DNA from: Phycisphaerae bacterium
Lineage (GTDB): Bacteria > Planctomycetota > Phycisphaerae > UBA1845 > Fen-1342
Assembly: GCA_030612705.1 (NCBI GenBank)
Contig: JAUWNI010000034.1
Location: 1-34,243, forward strand
DNA: 34,243 bases
Reading direction: 5' to 3'
Below, one piece after another: positions 16,220-24,200 of this stretch. Position 1 is the first letter of the stretch. Each line of letters begins with the position of its first letter. The notes under the pieces are model-generated. The model made no database searches. It worked only from the letters and a program-made list of their open reading frames with translations, and had not been told where the DNA came from. The translations under genes and the position numbers were made by a program.

Positions 16220-17605
16220 TCATAACTCGTAGCATTCCGGCCGGCGTGCCGTAAACGGATTGGTACGCGGCGCGAACTCCTTGTCGGCGGACTGGGCGAC
16301 GTCCAGAGTGAGCATATCTATTACCGGGGATGTTCCGAGCGGCACTCCATTGTCGGGTTTTGCGGGCTGTATCACGCCGCCACGCGGGTCATAGGCGCTG
16401 ATCCCGGCCGATGTAGCGTGGACGAGGAAGATACGGTTCTCGGTCGCGCGGCTTCGCAGCGTGTCGGCGGAAACGTTCTCGCCGAATACCACGACCAAGT
16501 GTACGCCGCCCAGAGCAAGGGCTCGAATCGGCGCGAAACCGCGCGCATCCCCATCGCGTATGGCGGCGAGACGCACAGCATCCAGTATGTGAATCTTGTT
16601 CGTCGGACCGGCTAGGCATAGCCAATGGTCGCCGGACTCCACGGTTGTGCCGGGAGAATTCGTCAAAATAAGTGTGGGCGTAACGCCGACGGGAGCATCA
16701 ACACCCGGCAAGGCATTGAGTGCCGCATCGTGGAGGGAACGATCCTTCAGCAATGCAACGCGCAACGGCGGCACCCGTGCTGTCGCCGGAACGACCGGCT
16801 GCGTTGATAACAGGCGTGCCCGCTGGCTCGGCGTCATTCGTGGCCGGCGTGGGGTTTCCAAGGAAACATCCGCGACGATCACCTTCGTTTCGCTCGTGCC
16901 GCATTGGGCCAAAACGTTGCCGGAAGCATCGCAGATCAGGCTCGACCCGACAAACGTCGTCCCGCCTTCGACACCCCATTTGCTGGCCGACGCGATCGGC
17001 AATCCGAACTCACGCGCCCGCTCGGGAATCAGCAACGCCGGCTGCGGGTTCCAGAGCTCGCCCGGCGTGCCGACGTTCACCCAGGCGGTTGGTTGCAGCA
17101 TCAGCCGCGCTCCGCGAGTCGCCAGCGTCGCGGGGATCTCCGGCAGTCGGGCGTCGGCGCAGATCATCAGTCCCACCGGACCCCAGGGCGTATTGATTGG
17201 GTTAACCTCACGCCCGGGCTCGAAAAATGCATGGTCGAAATCCCACATAAAACACTTGCGGTACGTACCCAGAATCTCGCCCCGCGCGCTCACCAGAGCG
17301 ACGGTGTTTGACAGACGTCGTTCGCGCTCGGCGACATAACCGGCACAGATCGCGATGTCGTGCCTGCGTGCCAAGCGCGTGAGCTGTTCGAGAAACGCGC
17401 CGTCGCCGGGTAGGCCCGCCTCGCGCGCGCGGAAGTATTCCTCGACGGAACCGATGAAATACGCCGGCCAGACGCACTCTGGCAGCAGAGCCACATCCGC
17501 GTTTTCGTCGGCGGCCCGCGCGACCAGCTCGCCGATTAGTTCGCGCGTCTGTCGCCACTGATCGAGCCGAACTCCCGGCGTTTGGACAACGGCAATCCTG
17601 AGCAT
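16220..17605 (-). CDS. Nitrilase-family carbon-nitrogen hydrolase with decayed second half
   Basis: A 461-residue protein from the ATG at 17605 (GAGG about 9 bases upstream; the frame extends to 17683 without a better site). Residues 1-275 are a complete nitrilase-superfamily domain with the catalytic triad Glu43 (LLPECVWP), Lys117 (YRKCFMW) and Cys149 (LMICADARLPE). These enzymes hydrolyse nitriles, amides or carbamoyl groups through a thioester on the cysteine. Residues about 285-461 look like a second, shorter nitrilase-like fold: GGVHLVVVFGENV, then SRATENRIFLVHATSAG and DPRGGVIQ resemble the RAxENxxxVxxxN and DPxGxV segments. No second triad is visible. It may be cytoplasmic; the substrate is unknown. 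It converges on the TPR gene. Confidence 0.82.
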   Translation of the reverse strand: MLRIAVVQTPGVRLDQWRQTRELIGELVARAADENADVALLPECVWPAYFIGSVEEYFRAREAGLPGDGAFLEQLTRLARRHDIAICAGYVAERERRLSNTVALVSARGEILGTYRKCFMWDFDHAFFEPGREVNPINTPWGPVGLMICADARLPEIPATLATRGARLMLQPTAWVNVGTPGELWNPQPALLIPERAREFGLPIASASKWGVEGGTTFVGSSLICDASGNVLAQCGTSETKVIVADVSLETPRRPRMTPSQRARLLSTQPVVPATARVPPLRVALLKDRSLHDAALNALPGVDAPVGVTPTLILTNSPGTTVESGDHWLCLAGPTNKIHILDAVRLAAIRDGDARGFAPIRALALGGVHLVVVFGENVSADTLRSRATENRIFLVHATSAGISAYDPRGGVIQPAKPDNGVPLGTSPVIDMLTLDVAQSADKEFAPRTNPFTARRPECYEL

Positions 17606-17701
17606 GACGATCAACCTCGTCCGGTTTGTTCGTGGAGTGTACGCGCCGGCGCGTGCGACAGCCGGCGCGACAATCTCGGCCAACGCTCAACTGATGGCTG
17701 G

Positions 17702-17778
17702 GTGGCCCATGGCTTTAGCCGTGGGGGACACGAATCGAAGCTCTATTCGTGTCCCCCACCTCTAAAGAGGTGGGCCAC
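17702..17778. repeat. 77-bp cruciform-like inverted pair of GTGG hairpins
   Basis: GTGG at 17702-17705 heads a hairpin (CCCATGGC, loop TTTA, GCCGTGGG). A second hairpin with 9-bp stem CCCACCTCT / AGAGGTGGG ends in CCAC at 17775-17778, the inverted head. Between them lies a third, perfect 15-bp stem (17721-17735 with 17745-17759, loop of nine). The whole 77 bp could fold as a cross. It lies in the 255-bp gap upstream of the amidohydrolase gene and downstream of the four-helix membrane protein gene. Confidence 0.75.
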
Positions 17779-17860
17779 CCAATCAACGATGATCCATCGG
17801 ATCAACGTTGGCGGAGTACTAGCCGGTAATGTAACGTTATCTTCGCCTTGAGTGTCGGGA

Positions 17861-18322
17861 CTATTTGAACAAAGACCGCTTGGGATTTCGGCGCACCGGA
17901 GTCGTCTCCGACATCGGTTGCCTGCTGTGGTGCGTGAGCGTGGCGATCGCCAGCCACGATGAAAAGCAGGTGCAGCCCGAGAGAAGCAGCAGGAACAAGC
18001 TGACAAATTGAATGCCGATCACGGTGATCAGCGCGAGCCCCCCCGCGGCCAGCACGGCGGAGGCCAGGAAGGCTGCCCAGGCCGCCCAGAGCACGCCTCG
18101 TCGCAGGAGCACGTGCATTCCAATGAAAGCCATGCCGAGGGAGAACGTGGCGCTGTTGAACAGTAGCGTATCGAGGGTGGGCGCGTGTCCGGTCACGAGT
18201 CGTTGGACCAGTTCAGGGGCCATCCCCCAGAAGATCATCCCGACCCCCAGGAATAGGCACGAGATGTGTGCGAGCAGAATGCTGTCCTTCTGTGCACAGT
18301 CAGGTTTGCTCGGCTTAGCCAT
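17861..18322 (-). CDS. Four-helix membrane protein of unknown function
   Basis: A protein of about 153 residues. I favour the ATG at 18322 because GGAGG lies eight bases upstream; the ATG at 18328 would sit directly after it. Four hydrophobic helices are visible: ILLAHISCLFLGVGMIFWGM, a segment around FSLGMAFIGMHVLL, LWAAWAAFLASAVLAAGGLALI and FVSLFLLLLSGCTCF. The ends are basic (TPVRRNPKRSLFK), which puts the C-terminus in the cytoplasm. The protein sits in the inner membrane. No family or motif is recognised and neighbouring genes give no clue. Confidence 0.7.
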   Translation of the reverse strand: MAKPSKPDCAQKDSILLAHISCLFLGVGMIFWGMAPELVQRLVTGHAPTLDTLLFNSATFSLGMAFIGMHVLLRRGVLWAAWAAFLASAVLAAGGLALITVIGIQFVSLFLLLLSGCTCFSSWLAIATLTHHSRQPMSETTPVRRNPKRSLFK

Positions 18323-18605
18323 TGCCATGTCCTCCGCGCTGCGTGTGCGGCTTCACTGGAAGCTAAGTTGCCGACCCGGACCTGGCCGGGCGATCGGCTG
18401 TATGAAGTGTGCTAATTGCAGGTAGGTAGGGGCAAAAAAACGATTGATTGCAATTGGGATATCGTTGAATTAAAGGTGATGAAGTGGCGTTCGCGCGTGA
18501 TCTACATCGTGGCAGCTTGGAGTTGATGGTCTTATCGGCCCTCGGCAGTGGCAACCGATATGGGTACCGAATTCTAGTGCATCGCCACGCCTGAAATTGC
18601 GGGTT

Positions 18606-18686
18606 GTAGCGTCCGTCCCCCGTGGCCGACGTCGGCGCGCGGACGCCTCACGACAGCCTGCGTCGGGCACGGAGACCCGACGCTAC
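18606..18686. repeat. 81-bp BIME-like element, GTAG at both ends
   Basis: GTAG at 18606-18609 heads a long imperfect hairpin (CGTCCG ... CGGACG) that contains an inner CCGACGTCGG palindrome. The right half is CGTCGGG, eight-base loop, CCCGACG, followed by CTAC at 18683-18686. It opens a 500-bp stretch (18606-19112) packed with differing elements of the same layout and without a supported gene. The preceding stretch 18329-18605 holds the upstream region of the four-helix membrane protein gene and nothing else I can name. Confidence 0.65.
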
Positions 18687-18753
18687 CCGCACGTTTACGT
18701 GTGCCGGAGCACTAGTGCTCTGTTTCACAAATACGTCGACTATGGGAAACCGC

Positions 18754-18812
18754 GAAGAGCCGCGGACTTCAGTCCGCGCGGCGCCGCGCAGGCTTCAGGC
18801 CCGCGGCTCTTC
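18754..18812. repeat. 59-bp inverted repeat with two inner hairpins
   Basis: Outer arms GAAGAGC (18754-18760) and GCTCTTC (18806-18812) are perfect inverted repeats. Inside the left arm is the hairpin CGCGGACT, TC, AGTCCGCG; the right arm holds a looser hairpin around GGCTTCAGGCC. The layout is that of the other elements, but the head is not GTAG or GTGG, so family membership is less sure. Confidence 0.6.
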
Positions 18813-18868
18813 ACGACGGATCCCGTTGGACACACGGAGTACCGGCCAGGGCCCGTATCGGCCGAAGC

Positions 18869-18894
18869 ATAGCGTCCGCCCCCCGTGTCGGACG
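18869..18894. repeat. Single REP-like hairpin, ATAG head
   Basis: ATAG at 18869-18872, one base off the usual GTAG, is followed by CGTCCG, a ten-base loop and CGGACG. It matches the left half of the element at 18606 in stem sequence and stands as a single unit. Confidence 0.5.
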
Positions 18895-18905
18895 TAGGGT
18901 TCAGC

Positions 18906-18979
18906 GTAGCACAGCCGCCCCCGGCTGTGGCCAGGGTTCAGGGTAGCACAGCCGCCCTCGGCTGTGGCCAGGGTTCAGG
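18906..18979 (+). repeat. Two tandem 37-bp REP-like units
   Basis: GTAG at 18906-18909 and again at 18943-18946 each head the hairpin CACAGCCG, loop CCCC or CCCT, CGGCTGTG. A shared tail (GCCAGGGTTCAGG) follows each stem. The units are direct repeats of exactly 37 bp with only minor changes. There are no unique spacers, so this is not a CRISPR array. Confidence 0.75.
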
Positions 18980-19043
18980 AGTTGGTGCGTGCCACTGCTG
19001 TGCCTGCCCCGAGCGCAGCCGAAGCGTCAGCAGTGCTCCAACT

Positions 19044-19112
19044 ATAGGGTACGTCCCCGACGCACCAATCCCAGGCAGACATTTGAATGGTGCGTCAAGG
19101 TACGCACCCTAC
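19044..19112. repeat. 69-bp BIME-like element
   Basis: The left arm begins ATAG then GGTACGTCCCCGACGCACC. The right arm ends CTAC at 19109-19112 and reads on the minus strand as GTAG, GGTGCGT, six-base loop, ACGCACC. It has the same inverted-pair design as the other elements. It lies about 100 bases downstream of the zinc-ribbon gene and could shape the 3' end of that transcript. Confidence 0.65.
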
Positions 19113-19214
19113 GTGGCTCAGGCTGATCGGGTAGTCGATGCCATCGTGGCGAAGCGTATGGCAGAAGCCCCAGAGTTTATGGACTACGTCAGACATGCCA
19201 TGCCTCGTCTGCAA

Positions 19215-19724
19215 CTACGGTGGCGTATCGGCGATGCTAAGTGTGCCCGGTTTGCCAGTCTTGGTTGCCCAGTTCTTGCTTTGCTTCCAGTGTGTTGGAT
19301 CAATCAGTACGTCGGCTATATGGTCACCGCACTTCTCACATTCGAGAATGTGAATGAAGACGCTTGATTTTTTGTACTGGTCTGGGTCAAACTCGTCTTC
19401 CTGAATCTCACCGCACTCTAGACATTGCCATTCCAAGCACGTAATCCTGTTTTTGTAGCTGCAGCGAAGGATTCGAGCACCTTTGTATTGACCGAAGAAC
19501 TCCTCCCCGCAGAACCGGCAATAGCGGGCTCGTGGCGTAATCACTCCGCCGCAACGTGGGCACTTTCCGTTTGGGTCAATCTTCTTGAGTAGCAACTCCA
19601 CTACATCATTTAGATCTGGCTCTTTGCGATTCTCCACTTGGCACAGGCGGTCAGCCAGTCCATGACAAACTACGCCAAAGACAACGACTGCAACAATCAG
19701 TAACAACAGGACTAACATCCACAT
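19215..19724 (-). CDS. Membrane-anchored zinc-ribbon protein of unknown function
   Basis: A protein of about 169 residues from the ATG at 19724 (AGG about ten bases upstream; the frame extends six codons to a GTG at 19742). A single N-terminal helix, LVLLLLIVAVVVFGVVCHGLA, should anchor it, followed by a soluble region with four CxxC pairs: CPRCGG, CRFCGE, CLECGE and CEKCGD. The first two form a DZANK/zinc-ribbon-like module (ITPRARYCRFCGEEFFG), and the last two could bind a second zinc. The coding sequence is visibly richer in A and T than its neighbours, which suggests recent acquisition. No function is assigned. It lies between a repeat cluster and an hsdR remnant. Confidence 0.6.
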   Translation of the reverse strand: MWMLVLLLLIVAVVVFGVVCHGLADRLCQVENRKEPDLNDVVELLLKKIDPNGKCPRCGGVITPRARYCRFCGEEFFGQYKGARILRCSYKNRITCLEWQCLECGEIQEDEFDPDQYKKSSVFIHILECEKCGDHIADVLIDPTHWKQSKNWATKTGKPGTLSIADTPP

Positions 19725-19826
19725 CTTGCTTTGCCTCAACACTCGGCTGAGTTACGCCGCAAGGGCAGCGTTGAATTTCCTCAACAAGTTATCTAACCCA
19801 CCGTCGAATACTCCGTTCGCTCTCCC

Positions 19827-20224
19827 TCACCCTCCTTCACGGGTGAACACCGGCAGCTCGTCGAAGTCCTCCTGGCCGATAGACAAATTCTCAATCAAGT
19901 GCGACCGAATGCGATCCAGCCAGACCTGCTGCTCCGTCGTGAACTCCTGGCCGGCGGTGGTCTGTTCGATAGCCCGGTCCACACGTTCCTCGGCCGTCAG
20001 GAGCGGCTGCCATTCGTCCGCCGTGTGCATCTCCATCGAGATGATGCCCACGAGGGCCTTCTTGTACTGGGCGGCGTGGGCCTTCTGCACATTCTCCACC
20101 GTGAAACGTTCCCGCGTGGACGCCAGCTTCTGCCGGAGTTCGTACAACCGCTGACCTCCAGTTGCGGGTCGATCCGCCGCTTGCGGGTCTGCCATTCGCG
20201 TTCGTCAGCTTCGCCGTTCGACAT
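19827..20224 (-). pseudogene. Remnant of type I restriction enzyme R subunit (hsdR), internal deletion
   Basis: The last 115 or so codons (19827 to about 20165) encode a segment typical of the HsdR C-terminal domain: RFTVENVQKAHAAQYKKALVG, PLLTAEERVDRAI, TAGQEFTTEQQVWLDRIR, HLIENLSI and a final EDFDELPVFTREGG. In another frame just upstream, an ATG at 20224 begins MSNGEADEREWQTRKRRIDP, which looks like an HsdR amino terminus. The two parts meet near 20150-20165 with a frame change. The helicase and nuclease domains, normally several hundred residues, are missing. I read this as an internal deletion that left both ends. No hsdM or hsdS is nearby. The C-terminal identity is fairly strong; the N-terminal one is weaker. 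Confidence 0.65.
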
Positions 20225-20374
20225 GCGTTCGCTGCCCCGGTAAGTGGGCTACCCCGGACCACAGCAACCCATTATACGGCAATCTGGGGCTCAGGGCCAG
20301 CAGTGGGGGTGCCGGGTGGCCAAGGAAGGCCGTTGCGGAATCCGAGTTACGCCGCTTGCTCAAGCGAGTAGCGC

Positions 20375-20427
20375 GTACAGTGGGCATTGCCCACCATCCT
20401 TCTCGTGGTTGGCCATGCCCACTCTAC
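20375..20427. repeat. 53-bp inverted-pair element, copy A
   Basis: The element pairs a left arm (GTGGGCATTGCCCACC region) with a right arm ending in CTAC at 20424-20427. On the minus strand the right arm reads GTAG followed by an imperfect GC-rich hairpin. It matches the copy at 21140-21192 over 53 bp with about six differences, in the same orientation. The TAG in its minus-strand GTAG is the stop codon of the gene at 20424-21044. Confidence 0.75.
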
Positions 20428-21044
20428 TTTCTGCTTCTTGGATCCAGGTACGCATTCTCCAGCGCGCGCATCACCTCGTCCCGCGTGTTGCCCAGCCGCT
20501 GGGCTGCCTCGTTCACATCGACGGATGGTCCTTTGTAGACCTTTTCCGTTGCCACAAACAACCGATCATTCGCCATATTGAAAAACGCCATGTTCTCCGG
20601 CTTGACTGATTCCTCGTCGATGTGCTCAATCGCATGTCGCAGAGGTTTCAGCTCTTCTCGAAAACACGCTTCTCTGCGACGAACCATACGCAATAACTCG
20701 GCGATACCTCGCCCCTTCGGACCGCTAAGGGCTTTTGCCTGAATCCGCTCTAACGTCCGCAGCGCGCGATAGGCCGCACACACGAAGCACGCCGCGTGGT
20801 AGATGGCTTCGGGAATCCGGGCGCCAATGTGTTCCGTAAAACCGGCCTCTCGGGACTGCTTGTAAATACGGAACGATATCAGAGCCCCGTCGACGTCCCT
20901 GTTGTACAGCATGAGAGGCGTCCCCACCTGTGGCACGTGGTGATACACGGCGGAAATCACGCGCGAATAGAATTCCTCTGGCGACATCCACTCCACTCGG
21001 TTGATAAGCTCGATTAGGGCCGGATCCAATTTGTTATCTGTCAT
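20424..21044 (-). CDS. Hypothetical protein bracketed by repeats
   Basis: A 206-residue protein from the ATG at 21044, which follows an AGAGGG site by about eight bases; the open frame runs on to 21152 without support. It is soluble, mostly helical and rich in charged residues, with no signal peptide. Segments such as PEEFYSRVISAVYHHVPQVG, EAIYHAACFVCAAYRALRTLERIQ and CFREELKPLRHAIEHIDEE have an even helical pattern, and the HAIEHIDE segment recalls HEPN-like or AbiV-like helical proteins, which I cannot confirm. It ends in DPRSRK at a TAG that belongs to the repeat at 20375-20427. A second copy of that repeat lies 96 bases upstream. Together with the hsdR remnant this suggests accessory DNA. 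Confidence 0.62.
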   Translation of the reverse strand: MTDNKLDPALIELINRVEWMSPEEFYSRVISAVYHHVPQVGTPLMLYNRDVDGALISFRIYKQSREAGFTEHIGARIPEAIYHAACFVCAAYRALRTLERIQAKALSGPKGRGIAELLRMVRRREACFREELKPLRHAIEHIDEESVKPENMAFFNMANDRLFVATEKVYKGPSVDVNEAAQRLGNTRDEVMRALENAYLDPRSRK

Positions 21045-21139
21045 CCATCGCCCTCTGGGAACGATCCTCTGCAGGGCTCTCCAGCCGGGTAGCGCCTGCT
21101 GTGCAGACCCTGACTTTTCGCAGGGCGCCATTGTAGCGC

Positions 21140-21192
21140 ATAGGGTGGACATTGCCCACCATCCTTCTCGTGGTGGGCCATGCCCACCCTAC
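21140..21192. repeat. 53-bp inverted-pair element, copy B
   Basis: Same length, layout and orientation as the copy at 20375-20427. The left head is ATAG, the right end CTAC at 21189-21192. On the minus strand the right half is GTAG then GGTGGGC, loop ATG, GCCCACC, a 7-bp stem. It starts 20 bases beyond the stop of the RND permease and could stabilise the 3' end of that transcript or weaken read-through. Confidence 0.8.
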
Positions 21193-21212
21193 TTTCTACT
21201 ACTTTCTACGCC

Positions 21213-24200
21213 TTAAGATGTCGCACGTCGCCCGTAGACCATGTAATACACCACCGGGATCACGACCAGCGTGAAGACGGTCGAGACGAACAGGCCGAAG
21301 ATCAGCGCCCAAGCCAGGCCGCTGAAGATCGGGTCGAGCGTGATCGGCCAGGCCGCCAGCATGGCGGTGCCGGCGGTCAGGAAGATCGGACGCAGCCGCA
21401 CCGCGCCGCTGGTGATCAGGGCGTCCTTAAGTGATTTGCCCGCGTCCGCCGCGTGGTGGACGAACTCGATCAACAGGATCGCGTTGCGCACCGCGATCCC
21501 CGACAGCGCGATCATGCCGATCATCGCCGTGGCGGTGAAGAAAACCGGGTTCTGCCACGGCCCGACCGGATCGGCCGTCAACAGGTTCAGCAGCCAGAAG
21601 CCGGGCATGATGCCGATGATCGTCAGCGGGATCGAGATCATCAGGATCAGCGGCATGAGGTAGCTCTTCGTTTCGTAGACCAGCAGCACGTAGATGCCCA
21701 GGCAGGCCGCGGCAAACGCCAACCCCAGGTCACGCATCACGTCAATGGTGATGTTCCACTCGCCTTCGCCGGCCCAATCGATCTCGAAACCGTCCGGTAT
21801 CGACCAGGCCACGCCGCCGCCGTTGTTCAGATAGCTTCGTGCATCAATCGAGCGGGCAACCGGAGCGGGTGCCCCATCGCCGGTCCATTCGGTCCGATCG
21901 GCTTGAATGTCCAGGACTGCTTCGGCTGGGGCCCGGCCGGCCGTCTCCGCGAAGACGTAGACCACGCGGCGCAGGTTCTTGTGGTAGATGGTCTTGTCCT
22001 GCACACGTCGCTCCACGTGGCCGATCTCCGCCAGCGGAACCGGACGCCCGCCGGTGCCCACGGCGTAGAGCCTCTCGATGTCTTCCGCGTGAGACCGGCT
22101 GCCCTTGGGCAATTGGAGGACAATGGGCAGCGGATTCACTTCGCGCGGGTCCTTAAGGATCGAGACGGCGCTGCCCTCGATGGCGGTTCGGACCAGCCCG
22201 GCCACCTGCTCGGCGGTGATGCCGGAGAGGGCCGCCTTCTCCTCGTCGAGGACGAAGCGCAGCCGGGTCTGGTCGGCTTCGGCGGTATCATCCACGTCCA
22301 CCACCGCGGGCTCGACTTCCAGCCGGGCCCGGACCAGCTTGGCTGCCTGGATGATCTCATCATACGTGTGGTACGGCTGCCCGTAGACCTCGGCGGTGAT
22401 CGTGGCAATGACCGGCGGACCGGGCGGCATCTCCACCAGCTTGATGTTGGCGCCCCAGCGGTCGCCGATCTCGTGCAGGTCGTTGCGCAGGCGGAGTGTC
22501 AGGGCGTGGCTTTGCTGCACCCGGTCGTGCTTGGGGACCAGGTTGACGCGAATGTCGGCGACGTTTGGGCCACGCCGCAGGTAGTAATGACGGACCATAC
22601 CGTTGAAGTCCATCGGGCTGGACGTTCCAACGTAAGTGGTGACGTCGGTGACCTCCGGCACGCCGCGAAGATACGAGGCCAGTTCCGCCGTGGCGGATTC
22701 GGTCGTTTCCAGCGTGGTTCCCTCCGGCAGATCGACGACCACCTGGAACTCGTTCTTATTGTCGAAGGGCAACATCTTCAGCGGTACGCGGCGGCTCATC
22801 GCCAACCAACCGCTGAAGCAGAACAGCAGCACCATGACCGCCAGCAACCCCCAGCGGGCGCCACGCTTGTCCAGAAACGGTCTCAGCACAGCTCGGTAGA
22901 AACGGTAGATTCGCGACGTTTCGCCGGTGACGTCGGTACCGGCCGTGGACGCGTCGTCACTGGTCGCTTGTGGTTGCGGCTTGTACCGGCCCTTCATGAC
23001 GTGATAGGTCATCCAGGGCGTAATCGTAAAAGCAACCACCAGGCTCATCAGCATGGCCAGCGGAACGTTCAGCGCCATCGGCCGCATGTACGGCCCCATC
23101 ATGCCGGTGATGAAGAACATCGGGACAAAGCTGATGATCACCGCCAGCGTAGCCAGGATGATCGGCGGGCGCACCTCGTTGACCGCTGTGAGGACGGCCT
23201 GAAGCGGCTTCTGCCGGCCCATGCGCAGGTGGCGGTAGATGTTCTCCACGTCGACGAGCGTGTCGTCGACCACCAGGCCTAGCGCCAGGATCAGGGCAAA
23301 GAGCGTGACGCGGTTAATGGTGTAACCGGTCAGGTAGTTGACCAGCAGCACGAGCGCGAAGGTGATCGGCACCGCCGTGGCGATGATGAGCCCTTCCCGC
23401 CAGCCCAACGTCAGGGCAATCAGGGCGATGACGATCACGATGGCGACCGCCAGCCCTTCCACCAATTCGTTCACCTTCTGGTTCGCGGTCTGGCCGTAGT
23501 CCCGGGTGATGCGGGTGTAGACGCCGGTCGGAAGAATCGTCTCCCGCAACTCTCTGCATTCACGCTCGATGTCGCGCGCCACGGTGACCGCATTGGTGCC
23601 CTTCTTCTTGGCCACCGCGATGTGTACGGCCGGATAGTCCTGCCTATGGTCGGTAAGCCCCGCAGGAATGGTCTCGTCATCCGCGGCGGCGGGTCCGAAG
23701 CCGATGCGGGTATAGGTCTGTGGCTCCGCGGGCCCGTCGACCACCTTCGCCACGTCGCTGAGATACACGGGCTTGCCGCCCGGCGCGGCGATGACGAGTC
23801 GGCGAATCTCGTCCACGCTGGTGAAGACGTTGCCCGCCTCGACGAGAACGGACTCGTTGTTCGCGTCGATCTGACCGGCGGGTAGCTCTATGTTCATGCC
23901 GCGCAGCGCGGTCGCCAACTGCTGGGGGCTAACCCGCCGGCTGGCCAGGAGTTGAGAATCAAACTCGATGCGAATCTGCCGCGGCCGACCACCGACGATG
24001 CGGGTCCGTCCGGTGTTCGGTACGGACTGTAGCTTGGCTTCTAGTTCCTCGGCTACTCGCCGCAGCGTAAAGTCGTCATAGCGGTCGCTCCACAGCGTGA
24101 CCGTCACGATCGGCACGTCGTCGATTTCGATCGGCTTGACGACCCAGCCGGCGACCTGGGGCGGGACCGCGTCTATGTTGCTGTGCAGCTTGTTATAGAT

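Noticed and set aside
18906..18979. Possible CRISPR array
   Set aside because: Only two units, each wholly repeated including the part between stems, with no unique spacers and no cas genes.
18885..19367. Plus-strand frame of 160 codons
   Set aside because: It runs through tandem palindromic repeats and then antisense to the zinc-ribbon gene.
21453..23282. Long plus-strand open frame of 609 codons
   Set aside because: It lies wholly antisense to the RND permease; the translation is rich in D, R, H, Q and G with no domain, as expected from a GC-rich gene read on the other strand.
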